Of a DNA stretch of 22,612 nt, positions 1 through 8,117 are shown piece after piece (the stretch's first letter is position 1; every line of letters begins with the position of its first letter). The DNA is from JAKFDI01 sp044508835 (lineage in GTDB: Bacteria; Pseudomonadota; Gammaproteobacteria; Burkholderiales; Burkholderiaceae_C): the NCBI GenBank assembly GCA_044508835.1, contig JBIQHD010000049.1, positions 1-22,612 of the forward strand, given 5' to 3'. Below the pieces are notes generated by a model. It was not told the origin of the DNA. It did not search any database and saw nothing but the letters and a program-made list of their open reading frames with translations. The translations under genes and the position numbers were made by a program.

Positions 1-1
1 C

Positions 2-1846
2 GGCGGCAGCATGATCGACTACAACGTGCGCGCCGAGCGCATGGGCTGGCTGCCCTCGGCCCCGCAGCTCAAGACCAACCCGATGCAACTGGTGCGCGAC
101 GCGCAGGCCGCAGGCCTCGACCCCAAGGACTACCTCGTCAAGGGCCTGAAGGACGGCTCGCAGCAGCTGAGCTGCGAGGACCCCGACCACCCCGACAACT
201 GGCCGCGCAACATGTTCGTGTGGCGCTCGAACATCATCGGCTCCTCGGGCAAGGGGCACGAGTACTTCCTCAAGCACCTGCTGGGCACGAGCAACGGCGT
301 GCAGGGCAAGGACCTCGGCCCCGAGGAGGGCAAGCCCAAGGAGGTGGCCTGGCACGCCAAGGCGCCCGAGGGCAAGCTCGACCTGCTGGTCACGCTCGAC
401 TTCCGCATGAGCACGACCTGCCTGTACTCCGACATCGTGCTGCCCACCGCCACCTGGTACGAGAAGAACGATCTCAACACCAGCGACATGCACCCCTTCA
501 TCCACCCGCTGTCCACGGCCGTGGACCCGGCGTGGCAGTCGCGCAGCGACTGGGAGATCTACAAGGGCTTCGCGAAGAAGTTCAGCGAGCTGTGCGCCGG
601 CCACCTCGGCGTGGAGCGCGAGATGGTGCTCACGCCGCTGATGCACGACTCGCCGGCCGAGCTGGCCCAGCCCTTCGAGGTGCGCGACTGGAAGCGCGGC
701 GAGTGCGACCTGATTCCGGGCAAGACCGCGCCGCAGATGGCGGTGGTCGAGCGCGACTACCCCAACGTCTACAAGCGCTTCACCGCCCTCGGCCCGCTGA
801 TGAACAAGGTGGGCAACGGCGGCAAGGGCATCGCCTGGAACACGCAGACGGAGGTGACGCAGCTCGGCCAGCTCAACGGCTTCGTGACGGAGGAAGGCGC
901 GACGCAGGGCATGCCGCGCATCGACACCGACATCGACGCCTGCGAGGTGGTGATGCAGCTCGCGCCCGAGACCAACGGCCACGTGGCGGTGAAGGCCTGG
1001 GAGGCGCTGGGCAAGCAGACCGGGCGCGACCACGTGCACCTGGCGCTGCACCGCGAGGACGAGAAGATCCGCTTCCGCGACATCCAGGCGCAGCCGCGCA
1101 AGATCATCAGCTCGCCCACCTGGAGCGGCATCGAGAGCGAGACCGTCTCGTACAACGCCGGCTACACCAACGTGCACGAGCTGATCCCATGGCGCACGCT
1201 CACCGGGCGCCAGCAGTTCTACCAGGACCACCCGTGGATGCTGGCCTTCGGCGAGGGCTTCGCGAGCTACCGCCCGCCGGTGAGCCTGAAGGCCACCGCC
1301 GGCGTGCACGGCCTGCGCGGCAACGGCAACCCGGAGATCCAGCTCAACTTCATCACGCCGCACCAGAAGTGGGGCATCCACTCCACCTACACCGACAACC
1401 TGCTGATGCTCACGCTCAGCCGCGGCGGGCCGATCATCTGGATCAGCGAGGACGATGCGCGCGCCATCGGCGTCGAGGACAACGACTGGGTGGAGCTCTA
1501 CAACGTCAACGGCGCCATCGCGGCGCGCGCCGTGGTGAGCCAGCGCGTCAAGCCCGGCATGGTGCTCATGTACCACGCGCAGGAGAAGATCGTGAACACG
1601 CCGGGGTCCGAGGTCACCGGCGTGCGCGGCGGCATCCACAACTCGGTCACCCGCGTGGTGCTCAAGCCCACGCACATGATCGGCGGCTACGCGCAGCTCT
1701 CGTACGGCTTCAACTACTACGGGACCATCGGCACCAACCGCGACGAGTTCGTGGTGGTGAGAAAGATGAACAAGGTCGACTGGCTCGACACGCCGCGCGG
1801 GGACGAGGTTGCCCGCGAAGTGCAGAAGCATGGAGAAGCAGCATGA
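2..1846 (+). CDS. narG: Respiratory nitrate reductase alpha subunit NarG, C-terminal half (5' end outside window)
   Basis: Catalytic molybdenum subunit of the membrane-bound, cytoplasm-facing quinol:nitrate oxidoreductase, which reduces nitrate to nitrite. The reading frame is open to the left edge. About 614 residues are present against roughly 1240 for full NarG, so the N-terminal Fe-S site and the first half of the Mo-bisMGD domain lie outside the window. Family-typical stretches are visible: RSNIIGSSGKGHEYF and SDIVLPTATWYEKNDL in the molybdopterin oxidoreductase core, then a C-terminal molybdopterin-dinucleotide-binding domain in about the last 150 residues (from WISEDDARAIGVEDNDWVEL to the end). 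The first in-window ATG (position 11) is internal, not a start. The stop TGA overlaps the narH ATG (ATGA at 1843-1846), indicating translational coupling. Confidence 0.97.
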   Translation, partial: GGSMIDYNVRAERMGWLPSAPQLKTNPMQLVRDAQAAGLDPKDYLVKGLKDGSQQLSCEDPDHPDNWPRNMFVWRSNIIGSSGKGHEYFLKHLLGTSNGVQGKDLGPEEGKPKEVAWHAKAPEGKLDLLVTLDFRMSTTCLYSDIVLPTATWYEKNDLNTSDMHPFIHPLSTAVDPAWQSRSDWEIYKGFAKKFSELCAGHLGVEREMVLTPLMHDSPAELAQPFEVRDWKRGECDLIPGKTAPQMAVVERDYPNVYKRFTALGPLMNKVGNGGKGIAWNTQTEVTQLGQLNGFVTEEGATQGMPRIDTDIDACEVVMQLAPETNGHVAVKAWEALGKQTGRDHVHLALHREDEKIRFRDIQAQPRKIISSPTWSGIESETVSYNAGYTNVHELIPWRTLTGRQQFYQDHPWMLAFGEGFASYRPPVSLKATAGVHGLRGNGNPEIQLNFITPHQKWGIHSTYTDNLLMLTLSRGGPIIWISEDDARAIGVEDNDWVELYNVNGAIAARAVVSQRVKPGMVLMYHAQEKIVNTPGSEVTGVRGGIHNSVTRVVLKPTHMIGGYAQLSYGFNYYGTIGTNRDEFVVVRKMNKVDWLDTPRGDEVAREVQKHGEAA

Positions 1847-3366
1847 GAATTCGCGCGCAGATCGGCATGGTGCTGAACCTCGACAAGTGCATCGGCTGCC
1901 ACACCTGCTCGGTCACCTGCAAGAACGTGTGGACCAGCCGGCCGGGCGCCGAGTACGCCTGGTTCAACAACGTGGAGACCAAGCCCGGCATCGGCTACCC
2001 CAAGGAATGGGAGAACCAGGACCGCTGGAACGGCGGCTGGGTGCGCCGCGCCAACGGGAAGATCGAGCCGCGCCAGGGGGCGAAGTGGAAGCTTCTGATG
2101 AAGATCTTCGCCAACCCCAACATGCCGCAGATCGACGACTACTACGAGCCCTTCACCTTCGACTACGGGCACCTGCAGGCGGCGCCCGAGATGAACGCCT
2201 CGCCCACGGCGCGCCCGCGCAGCCTCATCACCGGCCAGCGCATGGAGAACATCGAGTGGGGGCCGAACTGGGAGGAGATCCTCGGCGGCGAGTTCGCCAA
2301 GCGGTCGAAGGACAAGAACTTCGACGACATCCAGAAGGACATCTACGGCGAGTTCGAGAACACCTTCATGATGTACCTGCCCCGGCTGTGCGAGCACTGC
2401 CTGAACCCCGCGTGCGTGGCGAGCTGCCCTTCGGGCTCGATCTACAAGCGCGAGGAAGACGGCATCGTGCTCATCGACCAGGACAAGTGCCGCGGCTGGC
2501 GCATGTGCGTCTCGGGCTGCCCCTACAAGAAGATCTACTACAACTGGAAGAGCGGCAAGGCCGAGAAGTGCACCTTCTGCTACCCGCGCATCGAGGGCGG
2601 CCAGCCCACCGTGTGCAGCGAGACCTGCGTCGGGCGCATCCGCTACCTCGGCGTGCTGCTCTATGACGCCGACGGCATCCAGCAGGCCGCGAGCGTCGAG
2701 CACGACCGCGACCTCTACCAGGCGCAGCTCGACCTCTTCCTCGACCCGAACGACCCGCAGGTGATCGCGCAGGCGCGGCTCGACGGCATTCCCGACGCCT
2801 GGATGGAAGCGGCGCGCAGGAGCCCCGTCTACAAGATGGCGGTGGAGTGGAAGGTGGCGCTGCCGCTGCACCCCGAGTACCGCACGCTGCCGATGGTGTG
2901 GTACGTGCCGCCGCTGTCGCCCATCACCGCCGCGGCCAACGCCGGCCACGTGGGCAGCAACGGCGAGATCCCGGACGTCAACCAGCTGCGCATCCCGGTC
3001 AAGTACCTCGCCAACCTGCTGACGGCCGGCGACACCGTGCCGGTGGTGCGCGCGCTCGAACGCATGCTGGCGCTGCGCGCCTACCAGCGCGAGAAGCACG
3101 TCGACGGCCGCATCAACCTCGCCACGCTGAAGCAGGTGGGCCTCACCCAGGCCGAGGTCGAGGACATGTACGACGTGATGGCGATTGCCAACTACGAGGA
3201 CCGCTTCGTCATCCCGACCACCCACCGCGAGTACGCCGAGAACGCCTTCGACGTGCGCGGCGGCTGCGGCTTCACCTTCGGCAACGGCTGCTCCGACGGC
3301 TCGACGGACGTGAGCCTGTTCGGCAGCGGCCGCCGGCGCACCATTCCCATCAAGGCGGAGGTCTGA
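1843..3366 (+). CDS. narH: Respiratory nitrate reductase beta subunit NarH
   Basis: Iron-sulfur electron-transfer subunit that passes electrons from NarI hemes to NarG. It has 507 residues, against about 512 in E. coli. The first cluster motif is C16-x2-C19-x2-C22-x3-C26 (DKCIGCHTCSVTC). Later cysteine groups are CEHCLNPACVASCP, CRGWRMCVSGCP and CTFC with CSETC. The Trp in CRGWRMC replaces a cysteine exactly where NarH carries its [3Fe-4S] cluster, so this is the normal state and not a lesion. The long insert after the first motif (WNGGWVRRANGKIEPRQG) is also NarH-typical. The start is fixed by the ATGA overlap with narG. narJ begins 2 nt after the stop. Confidence 0.98.
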   Translation: MRIRAQIGMVLNLDKCIGCHTCSVTCKNVWTSRPGAEYAWFNNVETKPGIGYPKEWENQDRWNGGWVRRANGKIEPRQGAKWKLLMKIFANPNMPQIDDYYEPFTFDYGHLQAAPEMNASPTARPRSLITGQRMENIEWGPNWEEILGGEFAKRSKDKNFDDIQKDIYGEFENTFMMYLPRLCEHCLNPACVASCPSGSIYKREEDGIVLIDQDKCRGWRMCVSGCPYKKIYYNWKSGKAEKCTFCYPRIEGGQPTVCSETCVGRIRYLGVLLYDADGIQQAASVEHDRDLYQAQLDLFLDPNDPQVIAQARLDGIPDAWMEAARRSPVYKMAVEWKVALPLHPEYRTLPMVWYVPPLSPITAAANAGHVGSNGEIPDVNQLRIPVKYLANLLTAGDTVPVVRALERMLALRAYQREKHVDGRINLATLKQVGLTQAEVEDMYDVMAIANYEDRFVIPTTHREYAENAFDVRGGCGFTFGNGCSDGSTDVSLFGSGRRRTIPIKAEV

Positions 3367-3368
3367 GC

Positions 3369-4064
3369 ATGGCCCTGTTCAACACCCCGCCCCACGCCGC
3401 GAGGACGCTGCGCGCGCTGGCGCGGCTGCTCGGCTACCCCGACGCCGCGCTGCGCGCGCACCTGGGCGATCTGCGCGAGGCCCTGCATGCCGAGCACGCG
3501 CTGTCCGCGCCGCGCCTGGCCGAGCTCGACGCGCTCGTCGCCGCGCTGCAGCGCGGCACGCCGCTGGACGTGGAGAGCACCTACGTCGACCTGTTCGACC
3601 GCGGGCGCGCCACCTCGCTGCACCTGTTCGAGCACGTGCACGGCGACTCGCGCGAGCGCGGCCCGGCCATGATCGACCTGGCGCAGACCTACGAGCGCGC
3701 GGGCCTGTACCTGGCCGAGGGCGAGCTGCCCGACCACCTGCCGGTGGTGCTGGAGTTCGCCTCCACCCAGCCGCCGCGCGAGGCGCGCGAGTTCCTCGGC
3801 GAGATGGCGCACATCCTCAACGCCCTCTTCAATGCGCTGCAGGAGCGCGGCAGCGCCTATGCCGCGGTGCCGGGCGCGCTGCTCGAGCTGGCCGGCGAGA
3901 AGGCGCAGGCCGTGGCCGTCGCGCCCGATGCGCCGCTCGACGCCGACTGGGAAGAACCCGCCGCCTTCGACGGCTGCTCCGTCCAGGGCCAGGCCCGCCC
4001 GGGCCAGCCGCAACCGATCCACGTCGTCCGCAAGGGCGCACCCTCCACCGGAGCCAGCGCATGA
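3369..4064 (+). CDS. narJ: Nitrate reductase molybdenum cofactor assembly chaperone NarJ
   Basis: Cytoplasmic TorD/NarJ-family chaperone that holds apo-NarGH until the molybdenum and Fe-S cofactors are inserted and the complex docks on NarI. It has 231 residues, the usual length. The motif YVDLFDRGRATSLHLFEHVHG is the NarJ signature; the helical core around it and LPDHLPVVLEF are typical. The C-terminal 40 residues or so (QGQARPGQPQPIHVVRKG) are low-complexity and presumably flexible. The start ATG is 2 nt after the narH stop, and the stop overlaps the narI ATG (ATGA at 4061-4064). Confidence 0.96.
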   Translation: MALFNTPPHAARTLRALARLLGYPDAALRAHLGDLREALHAEHALSAPRLAELDALVAALQRGTPLDVESTYVDLFDRGRATSLHLFEHVHGDSRERGPAMIDLAQTYERAGLYLAEGELPDHLPVVLEFASTQPPREAREFLGEMAHILNALFNALQERGSAYAAVPGALLELAGEKAQAVAVAPDAPLDADWEEPAAFDGCSVQGQARPGQPQPIHVVRKGAPSTGASA

Positions 4065-4798
4065 ACACCGTCTACGGCTTTCTCTTCGGCGTGTATCCGT
4101 ACATCTGCCTCACCGTCTTCCTCGTCGGCAGCCTGATCCGCTTCGACCGCGACCAGTACACCTGGAAGAGCGATTCCTCGCAGCTGCTGCGCACCGGCCT
4201 GCTGCGCTGGGGCAGCAACCTGTTCCACATCGGCATCCTGTTCCTGTTCTTCGGCCACCTGCTGGGGCTGCTCACGCCGCACGCGTTCTACGCTCACTTC
4301 ATGGAGGCCTCGTTCAAGCAGCAGGTCGCCATCTGGTCGGGCGGCACGGCCGGCGTGCTGTGCTTCATCGGCCTGTCGATGCTGATCTGGCGGCGCGTGT
4401 TCGACCCGCGCATCCGTTACACCAGCCACCGCACCGACCTCGCCATCCTGATCATCCTGTGGGTGCAGCTGGTGGTCGGGCTGATCACGCTGCCCTTCTC
4501 CTGGGCGCACTCCGACGGCAGCGTGATGATCATCCTGGCCGACTGGGCGCAGCGCGTGCTCACGCTGCGCCACGTCGATGCCGAGCTCATCGGCACCCTG
4601 CCCTGGCCCTACCTGTTCCACATCGTGCTGGGCATGACGATCTTCCTGCTCTTCCCCTTCAGCCGGCTGGTGCACGTGTGGAGCGGCTTCGCCTCCGTCG
4701 GCTACCTGCTGCGGCCCTACCAGGTGGTGCGCAGCCGCCGCCTGAACGTGCCCGCCGGGCAGAACCAGCCTGGCCCGCGCCACGGCGCCACCCGCTAG
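4061..4798 (+). CDS. narI: Respiratory nitrate reductase gamma subunit NarI (diheme cytochrome b)
   Basis: Integral membrane subunit that oxidises quinol on the periplasmic side and passes electrons to NarH. It has 245 residues with about five hydrophobic membrane segments. The four axial heme histidines fall at H56, H66, H187 and H205, identical numbering to E. coli NarI, so both b hemes should be present. The N-terminus (MNTVYGFLFGVYPYICLTVF) is membrane-embedded. The C-terminal tail after the last helix is basic and proline-rich. The stop TAG is followed at once by the AGGAG ribosome-binding site of the next gene, so the operon continues. Confidence 0.98.
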   Translation: MNTVYGFLFGVYPYICLTVFLVGSLIRFDRDQYTWKSDSSQLLRTGLLRWGSNLFHIGILFLFFGHLLGLLTPHAFYAHFMEASFKQQVAIWSGGTAGVLCFIGLSMLIWRRVFDPRIRYTSHRTDLAILIILWVQLVVGLITLPFSWAHSDGSVMIILADWAQRVLTLRHVDAELIGTLPWPYLFHIVLGMTIFLLFPFSRLVHVWSGFASVGYLLRPYQVVRSRRLNVPAGQNQPGPRHGATR

Positions 4799-4807
4799 GA
4801 GCACGGC

Positions 4808-5614
4808 ATGCGAGTCGAGAGCGTGTCCTTCGCCCCGCCCGCGCGCACTGCCGGCACCGCGCGCGTCAACGGCATCGCCCTGCACGCGGCGCACGAGGCG
4901 CCCGCGCCGGAAGACCTGCGCCAGCGCGCCTGCACCGAGCTGCTGCGCCAGGCCGCGCAGCGCGCCGGCCTGCTCGACGCGGCCGACGCCTGCCAGGCCG
5001 ACGGCAGCACCAGCGAGGCGGCCACCGCCGCCATCGAGGCGCTGCTCGAGCAGTCGCTGGCCGTGCCCGAGCCGTCCGACGACGCCTGCCGCCGCTACTT
5101 CGAGGCCCACGAGGCCAGCTACCGCACGGGCGAGCGCGTCCGGCTGCGGCACATCCTCTTCGCCGTCACGCCGGGCGTGGACGTGGTCGCCCTGCGCCAG
5201 CGCGCCGAGATGGCCATGCTCGACGTGCGCTGCTTCGACGGCAGCGCCTCGCCCACCTTCGCCGACACCGCGGCGCGGCTGTCCAACTGCCCGAGCGGCG
5301 CGCAGGGCGGCGAGCTCGGATGGCTCACCGCCGCCGAGTGCGCGCCCGAGTTCGCGCGCGAGGTCTTCGGCCATGCCGAGGTCGGCGTGCTGCCGCGCCT
5401 CGTGCACAGCCGCTTCGGCCTGCACGTGGTGGAGGTGCTCGAGCGCGAGCCGGGCATGCCCCAGCCCTTCGAGGCGGTGCACGGCGCGGTGCGCATGGCG
5501 CTGCGCCAGCAGTCCTACGTGGCGGCAATGCGGCAGTACCTGCAGGTGCTGGCCGGCGAGGCCTCGATCGAGGGCGTGGACCTCGACGCCGCCGACACGC
5601 CGCTGGTGCAGTAG
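4808..5614 (+). CDS. Parvulin-type peptidyl-prolyl cis-trans isomerase (PpiC/NifM-like)
   Basis: Predicted prolyl isomerase of 268 residues. The N-terminal 100 or so residues are helical and Ala-rich. A PpiC rotamase domain spans about residues 108-215, with the landmarks RLRHILFAV, GAQGGELGWL and HSRFGLHVVEVLER. There is no signal peptide or lipobox, so it should act in the cytoplasm, unlike SurA or PpiD. That suits a maturation role for a cytoplasmic client such as NarGH, by analogy with NifM and nitrogenase iron protein; the client is an inference. The start ATG is 9 nt after narI, with AGGAG overlapping the narI stop. A parvulin directly after narGHJI is a recurring arrangement in betaproteobacteria. 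Confidence 0.9.
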   Translation: MRVESVSFAPPARTAGTARVNGIALHAAHEAPAPEDLRQRACTELLRQAAQRAGLLDAADACQADGSTSEAATAAIEALLEQSLAVPEPSDDACRRYFEAHEASYRTGERVRLRHILFAVTPGVDVVALRQRAEMAMLDVRCFDGSASPTFADTAARLSNCPSGAQGGELGWLTAAECAPEFAREVFGHAEVGVLPRLVHSRFGLHVVEVLEREPGMPQPFEAVHGAVRMALRQQSYVAAMRQYLQVLAGEASIEGVDLDAADTPLVQ

Positions 5615-5640
5615 CGAGCTTCAGCGCAGGCGCCGCCCCG

Positions 5641-6333
5641 ATGCCCGACGAGCTGCTGCAGCGCCTGCGCCGCTTCCACGACGACGCCTTTCCGCAGTAC
5701 CGCGAGCAGTTCCGCGAGCTGGTCGACGACGGCCAGCACCCGACCACGCTGTTCATCGGCTGCTCCGACTCGCGCCTCGTGCCCTACCTGCTCACCGGCG
5801 CGGGCCCGGGCGAGCTCTTCATGGTGCGCAACGTCGGCGCGCTCGTGCCGCCGTGCTGCGGCACGGCCGACGGCGGCCACCACGGCACCGCGGCCGCCAT
5901 CGAGTTCGCGGTGCTCAACCTCTCGGTGCAGCGCATCATCGTCTGCGGCCACAGCCACTGCGGCGCGATCCGCGCGCTGTACGGCGACGTCTCGCCCGAG
6001 GCGCGCAACCTCGCCACCTGGCTCGACCTCGCCCGCGACGCGGTGCTGCCCGTGCAGCCGAGCGAGGAGGCGCTGCGCCGCACCGAGCAGCGCGCCGTGG
6101 TGCTGCAGCTGGCGCGGCTGATGGACTACCCCATGGTCCGCCGCCGCGTCGAGGCGGGCACGCTCACCCTGCACGGCTGGCACTACGTCATCGAGGACGG
6201 CGAGGTGCATGTGTTCGACCTGCGCAGCGGCCGCTTCGTGCCGGCCTCGCACGCGCAGCACAGCGGGCACTACGGCGACGAGCCGATCTTCAACGAGATC
6301 GACGGCGCCCACGGCCGGCACGCCCCGGCGTAG
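5641..6333 (+). CDS. Beta-class carbonic anhydrase
   Basis: Zinc enzyme interconverting CO2 and bicarbonate, 230 residues. The beta-class zinc site is complete: C41 and D43 in GCSDSRL, then H104 and C107 in GHSHCGAI, with the Asp-Arg dyad D43/R45 intact. The conserved FMVRNVGALVPP segment and the HYVIEDGEVHVFD C-terminal strand are present. There is no signal peptide. It follows the parvulin gene by 26 nt with no obvious promoter between, so it is probably the last gene of the nar transcript. A role in supplying bicarbonate or buffering during nitrate respiration is inference. The ribosome-binding site is weak, but the ATG is the only sensible start in frame. Confidence 0.95.
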   Translation: MPDELLQRLRRFHDDAFPQYREQFRELVDDGQHPTTLFIGCSDSRLVPYLLTGAGPGELFMVRNVGALVPPCCGTADGGHHGTAAAIEFAVLNLSVQRIIVCGHSHCGAIRALYGDVSPEARNLATWLDLARDAVLPVQPSEEALRRTEQRAVVLQLARLMDYPMVRRRVEAGTLTLHGWHYVIEDGEVHVFDLRSGRFVPASHAQHSGHYGDEPIFNEIDGAHGRHAPA

Positions 6334-6335
6334 CG

Positions 6336-6359
6336 CGGCGGCCGGGCGCGCCGTTCTTT
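6336..6359 (+). terminator. Probable rho-independent terminator of the nar operon
   Basis: A CGGCG (6336-6340) / CGCCG (6349-6353) stem with an 8-nt loop is followed by TTCTTT (6354-6359), immediately after the carbonic anhydrase stop. It lies upstream of the FNR-type promoter of usp. The stem is short, so support is moderate. Confidence 0.45.
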
Positions 6360-6370
6360 CGCCCACCCGC

Positions 6371-6384
6371 TTGACCTGCATCAG
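6371..6384 (+). promoter_or_regulatory. FNR/Dnr-type box and class II promoter of usp
   Basis: TTGACCTGCATCAG matches 8 of 10 defined positions of TTGAT-N4-ATCAA. Its centre is 6377.5. A -10-like hexamer TACAGT lies at 6407-6412, which would put the transcription start near 6419 and the box at -41.5, the classic class II activation distance. The resulting leader of about 19 nt contains the AGGAGG ribosome-binding site. Which CRP/FNR-family protein binds (FNR/ANR or NO-responsive Dnr) cannot be told from the site. Confidence 0.7.
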
Positions 6385-6437
6385 TCCCGCCCGCGCGGGC
6401 CCTGCCTACAGTGCATGCCGCAACAGGAGGTCCGCGC

Positions 6438-6881
6438 ATGTACAAGAAACTGCTGGTCCCGATCGACGGCAGCGCGTTCTCCGAGCGCGCGGTGCGCGAG
6501 AGCATCGCGTTCGCGCGGCAGCTCGGCGCCGAGATCACCGCCTTCGTCGCCGAGCCCGAGCCGCCCCTGCCCGCCGTGCCCCGCACCGTGCCGGAAATGA
6601 AGCACGAGTCCGAGCAGCACGATGCCCGCGTCGAGCGCCATGCCGCGCAGGTGCTGCGCGGCTTCGAGGCGCAGGCGCGCGATGCCGGCGTGGGCTTCCG
6701 CGGCTGCTACACCCAGTCGCAGCGCATTCCCGAGGCCATCGCCGCCGCGGCCCGCGAGCACGGCTGCGACCTCATCGTCATGGCCACGCACGACCGCGGT
6801 CCCCTGGGCGAGCTGCTGTTCGGCTCGCACACCAAGCGCGTGATGGCGAAAACCAAGATTCCCCTGCTGGTGCTGCATTGA
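6438..6881 (+). CDS. Universal stress protein (UspA family)
   Basis: Single-domain Usp of 147 residues. It starts with the family hallmark MYKKLLVPIDGSAFSERAV, continues with an alpha/beta fold, and ends with CDLIVMATHDRGPLGELLFG and KTKIPLLVLH. The C-terminal nucleotide loop normally reads G-x2-G-x9-G-S/T; here the first two glycines are replaced (A-x2-D-x9-G-S), so ATP binding is uncertain. A perfect AGGAGG at 6425-6430 sets the ATG at 6438. The FNR-type promoter upstream suggests anaerobic or NO-linked induction, as known for several Usp proteins in Pseudomonas and Burkholderia. The stop codon overlaps the proposed TTG start of the next gene. Confidence 0.93.
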   Translation: MYKKLLVPIDGSAFSERAVRESIAFARQLGAEITAFVAEPEPPLPAVPRTVPEMKHESEQHDARVERHAAQVLRGFEAQARDAGVGFRGCYTQSQRIPEAIAAAAREHGCDLIVMATHDRGPLGELLFGSHTKRVMAKTKIPLLVLH

Positions 6882-8071
6882 TCTCCGACACTTTGAAGCC
6901 GCTGCTCGAGCGCAGCGGACTGAAGCCGCTGCTGCTGCGCGGGCGCCGCCTGCTGCCCATCGTCCAGGGCGGCATGGGCATCGGCGTCTCGGCGCACCGC
7001 CTGGCCGGCCACGTGGCCGCCGAAGGCGGCGTGGGCACGCTCAGCGCCGTCGACCTGCGCCGCCACCATCCCGACCTGATGGAGAAGACGCGCGGCATCG
7101 GCTTCGGCCCCGAGGCCAAGGCGGCCATCGACGCGGCCAATCTGGTGGCGCTGGAGCGCGAGGTGCACGCCGCCCGCGAGATCGCCGGCGGCCGCGGCCT
7201 GATCGCCATGAACGTGATGCGCGCGGTGAGCGAATACGCGCCCTACGTGAAGCGCTCGATGGAATGCGGCATCGACGCCGTGGTGGTGGGCGCCGGCCTG
7301 CCGCTGGACCTGCCCGAGCTCGCCGCCGAACACCCCGACGTGGCGCTGGTGCCCATCCTGTCGGACGCGCGCGGCGTGCAGCTCGTGCTGCGCAAGTGGG
7401 AGCGCAGGAAGCGCATGCCCGACGCCATCGTCATCGAGCACCCGGGCCTGGCCGGGGGCCACCTCGGCGCCGCGAAGATCGAGGACCTGAGCGACCCGCG
7501 CTACGACTTCGAGCAGGTCATTCCGGCCACGCGCGACGTGCTGCGCAAGGCTGGCATCGACGACACGCCGGTCATCGCCGCCGGCGGCATCCGCAGCTGG
7601 GGCGACATCCGCCGCGTGCAGGGCCTGGGGGCCGACGCGGTGCAGCTGGGCACGCCCTTCGCCGTGACGATCGAGGGCGACGCGCACATCAACTTCAAGC
7701 GCGTGCTCGCCGAGGCGAAGGACGAGGACATGGTCGAGTTCACCAGCGTCGCCGGCCTGCCCGCGCGCGCCGTGGCCTCGCCCTGGCTGACCAACTACCT
7801 GCGCATCGAGGAGAAGCTGCAGGCCGTGGCGCGCGTCAAGTCGCGCTGCACCAAGGCCTTCGACTGCCTGGCGCAGTGCGGCCTGCGCGACGGCAAGGTC
7901 GGCTGGGGCCAGTTCTGCATCGACGAGCAGCTCGCCGCCGCGCTGCGCGGCGACATCAAGACCGGCCTGTTCTTCCGCGGCAAGGGCGCCCTGCCCTTCG
8001 GCGACCAGATCCGCAGCGTGCGCGAATTGATGGTGCGCCTGCTCGGCGGGGATGCGCCGGTTCCCGCTTGA
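6878..8071 (+). CDS. Nitronate monooxygenase / 2-nitropropane dioxygenase-like FMN protein with a four-Cys C-terminal motif
   Basis: TIM-barrel flavoprotein of the NMO/FabK-like superfamily, 397 residues. FMN-binding landmarks are IVQGGMGIGVSA near the N-terminus, EHPGLAGGHLGA in the middle with the family's active-site His region, and VIAAGGIRSWGDI plus GADAVQLGTPF. The substrate is unknown. There is no in-frame ATG before the FMN loop. The best start is TTG at 6878, overlapping the usp stop (TTGA), which implies coupled translation; TTG at 6893 is an alternative. Unusual for the superfamily is a C-terminal cysteine set C324-x5-C330-x3-C334-x12-C347, which could bind metal or Fe-S. Its last bases contain the FNR box of nnrS. 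Confidence 0.85.
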   Translation: MISDTLKPLLERSGLKPLLLRGRRLLPIVQGGMGIGVSAHRLAGHVAAEGGVGTLSAVDLRRHHPDLMEKTRGIGFGPEAKAAIDAANLVALEREVHAAREIAGGRGLIAMNVMRAVSEYAPYVKRSMECGIDAVVVGAGLPLDLPELAAEHPDVALVPILSDARGVQLVLRKWERRKRMPDAIVIEHPGLAGGHLGAAKIEDLSDPRYDFEQVIPATRDVLRKAGIDDTPVIAAGGIRSWGDIRRVQGLGADAVQLGTPFAVTIEGDAHINFKRVLAEAKDEDMVEFTSVAGLPARAVASPWLTNYLRIEEKLQAVARVKSRCTKAFDCLAQCGLRDGKVGWGQFCIDEQLAAALRGDIKTGLFFRGKGALPFGDQIRSVRELMVRLLGGDAPVPA

Positions 8072-8081
8072 CGGACCTCAA
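8068..8081 (+). promoter_or_regulatory. FNR/Dnr-type box upstream of nnrS
   Basis: TTGACGGACCTCAA matches 8 of 10 positions of TTGAT-N4-ATCAA. Its centre is 8074.5, overlapping the stop of the preceding gene. The class II distance predicts a transcription start near 8116, with a weak -10 (CAGCAT, 8104-8109). That is 2 nt before the preferred nnrS ATG at 8118. Confidence 0.62.
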
Positions 8082-8117
8082 GACCGCACCATCGCCATGC
8101 GCCCAGCATCGGGGCGC

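Noticed and set aside
220..1842. Extension of narH upstream in its own frame
   Set aside because: The upstream part is an Arg/Pro/Ala-rich shadow of narG; the real NarH N-terminus begins at 1843 with the cluster motif at the correct distance.
2491..2511. Possible loss of a cluster cysteine in NarH (CRGWRMC)
   Set aside because: The Trp is the normal NarH substitution associated with the [3Fe-4S] cluster, not damage.
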